Shown: piece by piece, positions 61,400 through 64,000 of the stretch
How the letters are laid out: every line of letters begins with the position of its first letter
How positions within the stretch are numbered: position 1 is the stretch's first letter
From: Arsenophonus sp052171895
Lineage (GTDB): Bacteria > Pseudomonadota > Gammaproteobacteria > Enterobacterales > Enterobacteriaceae
Length of the DNA stretch: 64,000 nucleotides
Assembly: GCA_052171895.1 (NCBI GenBank)
Contig: JBQMRN010000001.1
Coordinates: 248,001 to 312,000 of the forward strand
Reading direction: 5' to 3'
Notes under the pieces: model-generated
Database searches by the model: none
What the model was told of the DNA's origin: nothing
Seen by the model: the letters and a program-made list of their open reading frames with translations, nothing else
Position numbers and translations under genes: made by a program

Positions 61400-61710
61400 C
61401 ATAATAAATGAAACTCTATATTTAGAATTAAGCAAAAACACGTTAAAAAATAGTTAAATATACTTATCAAATTATTTTCACCTTTATATTTTACTGTGGG
61501 AGTAGATATCATCAATAGATAAGATATATGGTCATATTACTACAATATGATTATTAAGAAAATTAACTATTTTAAGTATAAGCACATTTGTCTATCAATT
61601 TAAATTGAGGTTTTATGATTGAGGTAGGTAGCTAATATAAATAAATAATCTGAACTTTTATTCATTTATTGAAAATAGATAGTAACACTACTATTTCGTA
61701 AAATAGGATC
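61400..61710. other. Gap between IS copies, no gene seen
   Basis: About 310 bp of AT-rich DNA. In E. coli pgpB lies between ribA and lapA; I find no trace of it here. Confidence 0.4.
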
Positions 61711-63123
61711 GAGTTATGCTTATTTCTAATGTATGTGTTTTGGAGATCCTAGCGTATCCTGCCTGATTAATTTTATAAATTATTTCAAAATCATAGAGAT
61801 GATTTGGCATAAAAAGTCTACTCTACAGGTGCTATCCACGAAACCAGATATTATCTGTGATCCCCTTGCATGAACTCATCTCTAAGTGTGCCAGGTAGCT
61901 GATACACCGCAGTTGAGCTTGAGCTAAAAGGCATGCTTGGACAACATGCTGAATGCTGCCTTGTCAACGGGCGTTCATGCTGTCGTTTATAATGGTTATT
62001 GCCACAGCAAACTATACAAACTGAGTGGTATAGATGATCTTGAGATTAAAATAACTAATATCAAGGGGATCGCAGCGGTAACGGAATATGCTTCAACAGC
62101 TTGCTACCGCCTTAAGTGAACCGTGTAAAAGCATCAAAGAGTTGCTACCATGACTGTAACCTACCCGAGGCATCTCAAAGCGGTGATTTTCACAAAGCGA
62201 TGGGGCGTTTTTTGGTGAAAAAGCAGATAGTACTCTGTGAGTACCATCAATAGACTGAAATAGGATGGGTTGAAGACCATAAGGCAATGTGGTGCCTGTG
62301 TTGATTTAAGCGATATGCGCTACATTTATTTCTTGGGCTATGGGATATAGATAGTCATCTTAGGTAAGATGATTGCCTTTCCATGTTAGTTATTATCGGC
62401 ATCACTGAGCATGGACTTAATGAGCTCGTTGCAGTTGAAGATGCTTATCGAGCCTCAGAATCGAACTGGGTAAACTTCTCAATACCATGCAAGCGGCCAC
62501 TGACTTAACTGTATCTTTCAGGGCTTTCTACGGAGGGATTGTACTCTTGGTTTTGGGAATGTAATGGCAAGATATATCCTGGATATACAGCACTAACCCT
62601 CTTGGGTACACAAAACAGCTAATATGCTGGCTTCACTCCCTAAAGGCTAAAGGCATGCAAGCAAAAGTTAAGGCTAAGCTACACACCGGGAGATTTTGAG
62701 TAGCAGAGGAGTCGTGATGTTGCTAATAAAGCCCTTGATATTTTGTTGGTAAGATTTTTAGTAAAACATCTTGCAGCGATGAAGAAAAGTTAGAGAAGAT
62801 TGAGAAGAACTTCTGGTATTTTAGGACTTCCTCAGCGAACTTGGTATCAATAAGAACGACAAATCAGATTGAATCAGCTTTTACAACAGTGAGGCTACGA
62901 ACCCTGACGCGTGAAGAACTGTAGTTCGAGAAAAAACAATCTTTTCAATGGTATTTAAGTTGCTACAGGCTGCTCAGCAAAGGTGGAAAACCAGCCAATG
63001 GGATTTAACATGCTTAACCTTGCTAGTAAGCAACATACAATTTACGGATGGAGAACAGATTATGAAGCATCAGAGTAAAATGTAACCAACTTGATCATTA
63101 TACAGCAGATTTAATAATAACTC
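61711..63123 (+). mobile_element. IS256-family element copy, degenerate
   Basis: Family A, left repeat GAGTTATGCTTATTTCTAATG (61711), right repeat CAGCAGATTTAATAATAACTC (to 63123). Flanks AATAGGAT (plus one C) and AATGGGAT are nearly the same, a likely decayed 8-bp duplication. The transposase is fragmented; the zone VIIGITEHGLNELVAV lies near 62390-62440. Confidence 0.82.
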
Positions 63124-63352
63124 AATGGGATAAATATCCAATAAGAAATTTTTATGCAAATATTTTTGCACCATTAACATGATATAGAAAAATTTTTGTG
63201 ATAACTCAATTTGTTATTTACTATTGAAATGTTCATTTAAATAAAATGGTGCATATTGATATAATTCACTTTCTTTATTGGGTTTAGATGCTAAGTTAAC
63301 CGAAGAAAGTATTCTAACCGCTTTTCTATCATTAAGTAACAATAGGAAAAAT

Positions 63353-63670
63353 GTGAAATATTTTTTTATTTTATTACTTCTTATAGCCATTTTTATCGTT
63401 TCTTTGACACTTGGCTTAAGCAATAATCAGATAGTAACATTTAATTATTTGATTGCAAAAGGTGACTACCCAATATCAATATTACTAGCAGCCATTTTTG
63501 CGATTGGATTTCTGCTAGGTTGGCTAATTTGCGGAGTATTTTATGCTAAGGCATTAATTTTATTATCAAATTCAAGACGTAAAATTAAAGGATTAGAAAC
63601 TCAATTAGCTGAATCAACTCAAAGTGAACATGATAGTGAAATAGCAGTTGTTACAAATAAAAAAAGGTAA
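63353..63670 (+). CDS. lapA: Lipopolysaccharide assembly protein LapA (YciS)
   Basis: Small inner-membrane protein acting with LapB in tuning LPS synthesis. The GTG at 63353 with AGGA upstream gives 105 residues starting VKYFFILLLLIAIFIVSLTL (read as Met), matching E. coli LapA (102); an in-frame ATG at 63278 would add 25 residues unlike the family. Two membrane helices: about 4-20 and 44-66 (LLAAIFAIGFLLGWLICGVF), with TFNYLIAKGDYPIS between and a basic coiled-coil tail (RRKIKGLETQLAES). It is 5 bp before lapB. The IS256 copy ends 229 bp upstream. Confidence 0.92.
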   Translation: MKYFFILLLLIAIFIVSLTLGLSNNQIVTFNYLIAKGDYPISILLAAIFAIGFLLGWLICGVFYAKALILLSNSRRKIKGLETQLAESTQSEHDSEIAVVTNKKR

Positions 63671-63675
63671 TTTTT

Positions 63676-64000
63676 ATGTTAGAGCTGCTATTTCTGTTAT
63701 TGCCTATTGCCGCTGTCTATGGTTGGTATATGGGACGCAGAAGTGCTCAACAAGATAAAAAACAAAATACTGATCGTTTATCCCCTAAGTATGTAGCTGG
63801 TGTTAATTTCTTACTATTTAATCAACAAGATAAAGCCGTTGATCTGTTTTTAGATATGTTAAAAGAAGATACCTCAGCATTTGAGGCTCATCTAATATTA
63901 GGCAATCTTTTCCGGTCAAGAGGTGAAATTGAGCGAGCTATTCGTATTCATCAATTGTTGTTTGAAAGTAATTTTTTATTATTTGAACAGAAACTACTAG
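63676..64000 (+). CDS. lapB: Lipopolysaccharide assembly protein LapB (YciM), 5' part
   Basis: TPR protein anchored in the inner membrane that guides FtsH to degrade LpxC, limiting LPS synthesis. The window ends after 108 codons. The visible part matches E. coli closely: membrane anchor MLELLFLLLPIAAVYGWYMG, then YVAGVNFLLFNQQDKAVDLF, LDMLKEDTSAFEAHLILGNL and FRSRGEIERAIRIHQLLFES (first TPRs). No damage in this part. The rest lies outside the window. Confidence 0.95.
   Translation, partial: MLELLFLLLPIAAVYGWYMGRRSAQQDKKQNTDRLSPKYVAGVNFLLFNQQDKAVDLFLDMLKEDTSAFEAHLILGNLFRSRGEIERAIRIHQLLFESNFLLFEQKLL

Noticed and set aside
1..64000. CRISPR arrays, restriction, toxin-antitoxin or other defence systems
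   Set aside because: I looked for regularly spaced repeats and for known defence genes. All repeats found belong to the four IS families, and no such genes were recognised.

Overview
The window comes from an AT-rich gammaproteobacterium of the order Enterobacterales with a genome in active decay. Intact genes are close homologues of E. coli genes and mostly keep E. coli order. The space between them is filled with broken insertion sequences (IS) and gene remnants. This pattern is typical of a facultative or recently host-restricted insect symbiont; an Arsenophonus- or Sodalis-like lineage is my inference, not something the sequence proves.

Layout. 1-5.1 kb: the minus-strand tsaE-amiB-mutL-miaA-hfq operon, intact. 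5.2-13.1 kb: an IS graveyard where E. coli has nnr and queG. 13.3-21.1 kb: a tRNA-Gly pseudogene, intact orn, an IS256 copy, an rsgA pseudogene, then intact psd-mscM. 21.1-25.2 kb: IS scar tissue and an rraB pseudogene. 25.2-32.5 kb: valS (C-terminal tail lost), a holC pseudogene, pepA, and the divergent lptF-lptG pair. 32.6-38.2 kb: IS copies around a remnant resembling a type III secretion needle-tip protein (IpaD/SipD family). 38.6-45.3 kb: uvrA and ssb, pushed apart by an IS1595 copy that carries an IS91-like element and splits their shared LexA box. 45.5-50.8 kb: a P4-type integrase pseudogene and IS copies. 51-52 kb: epmA. 52.3-59.6 kb: IS copies, unidentified remnants and an acnA 3' end. 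59.7-64 kb: ribA with an IS481 copy fused in frame upstream, then lapA and the start of lapB.

Four mobile families account for nearly all the non-genic DNA. (A) An IS256-family element of about 1.4 kb has ends GAGTTATgctcAtttCTGG / CCAGatttgcTAATAACTC. (B) An IS1595-family (ISXO2-like) element of about 1.05 kb has ends GGCTATcTTaGCAAAGGTTG. (C) An IS481-family element is about 1.1 kb. (D) An IS91-family HUH element of about 1.9-2.0 kb is inserted next to GAAC. No copy has an intact transposase. Two insertions still have perfect 8-bp target duplications (IS256 beside orn, IS1595 between uvrA and ssb). Nesting and mismatched flanks show repeated insertion followed by recombination.

Functionally, the surviving genes cover core work: RNA chaperone and tRNA modification (hfq, miaA, tsaE, epmA for EF-P), DNA repair (mutL, uvrA, ssb), envelope building (amiB, psd, mscM, lptF, lptG, lapA, lapB), translation (valS), RNA turnover (orn), peptide turnover (pepA) and riboflavin synthesis (ribA). 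The broken genes (rsgA, rraB, holC, acnA, an integrase, a secretion tip protein) are accessory or conditionally needed functions. I found no CRISPR array, no defence island and no new multigene system. The points of interest are how IS insertions have rewired the surviving genes.
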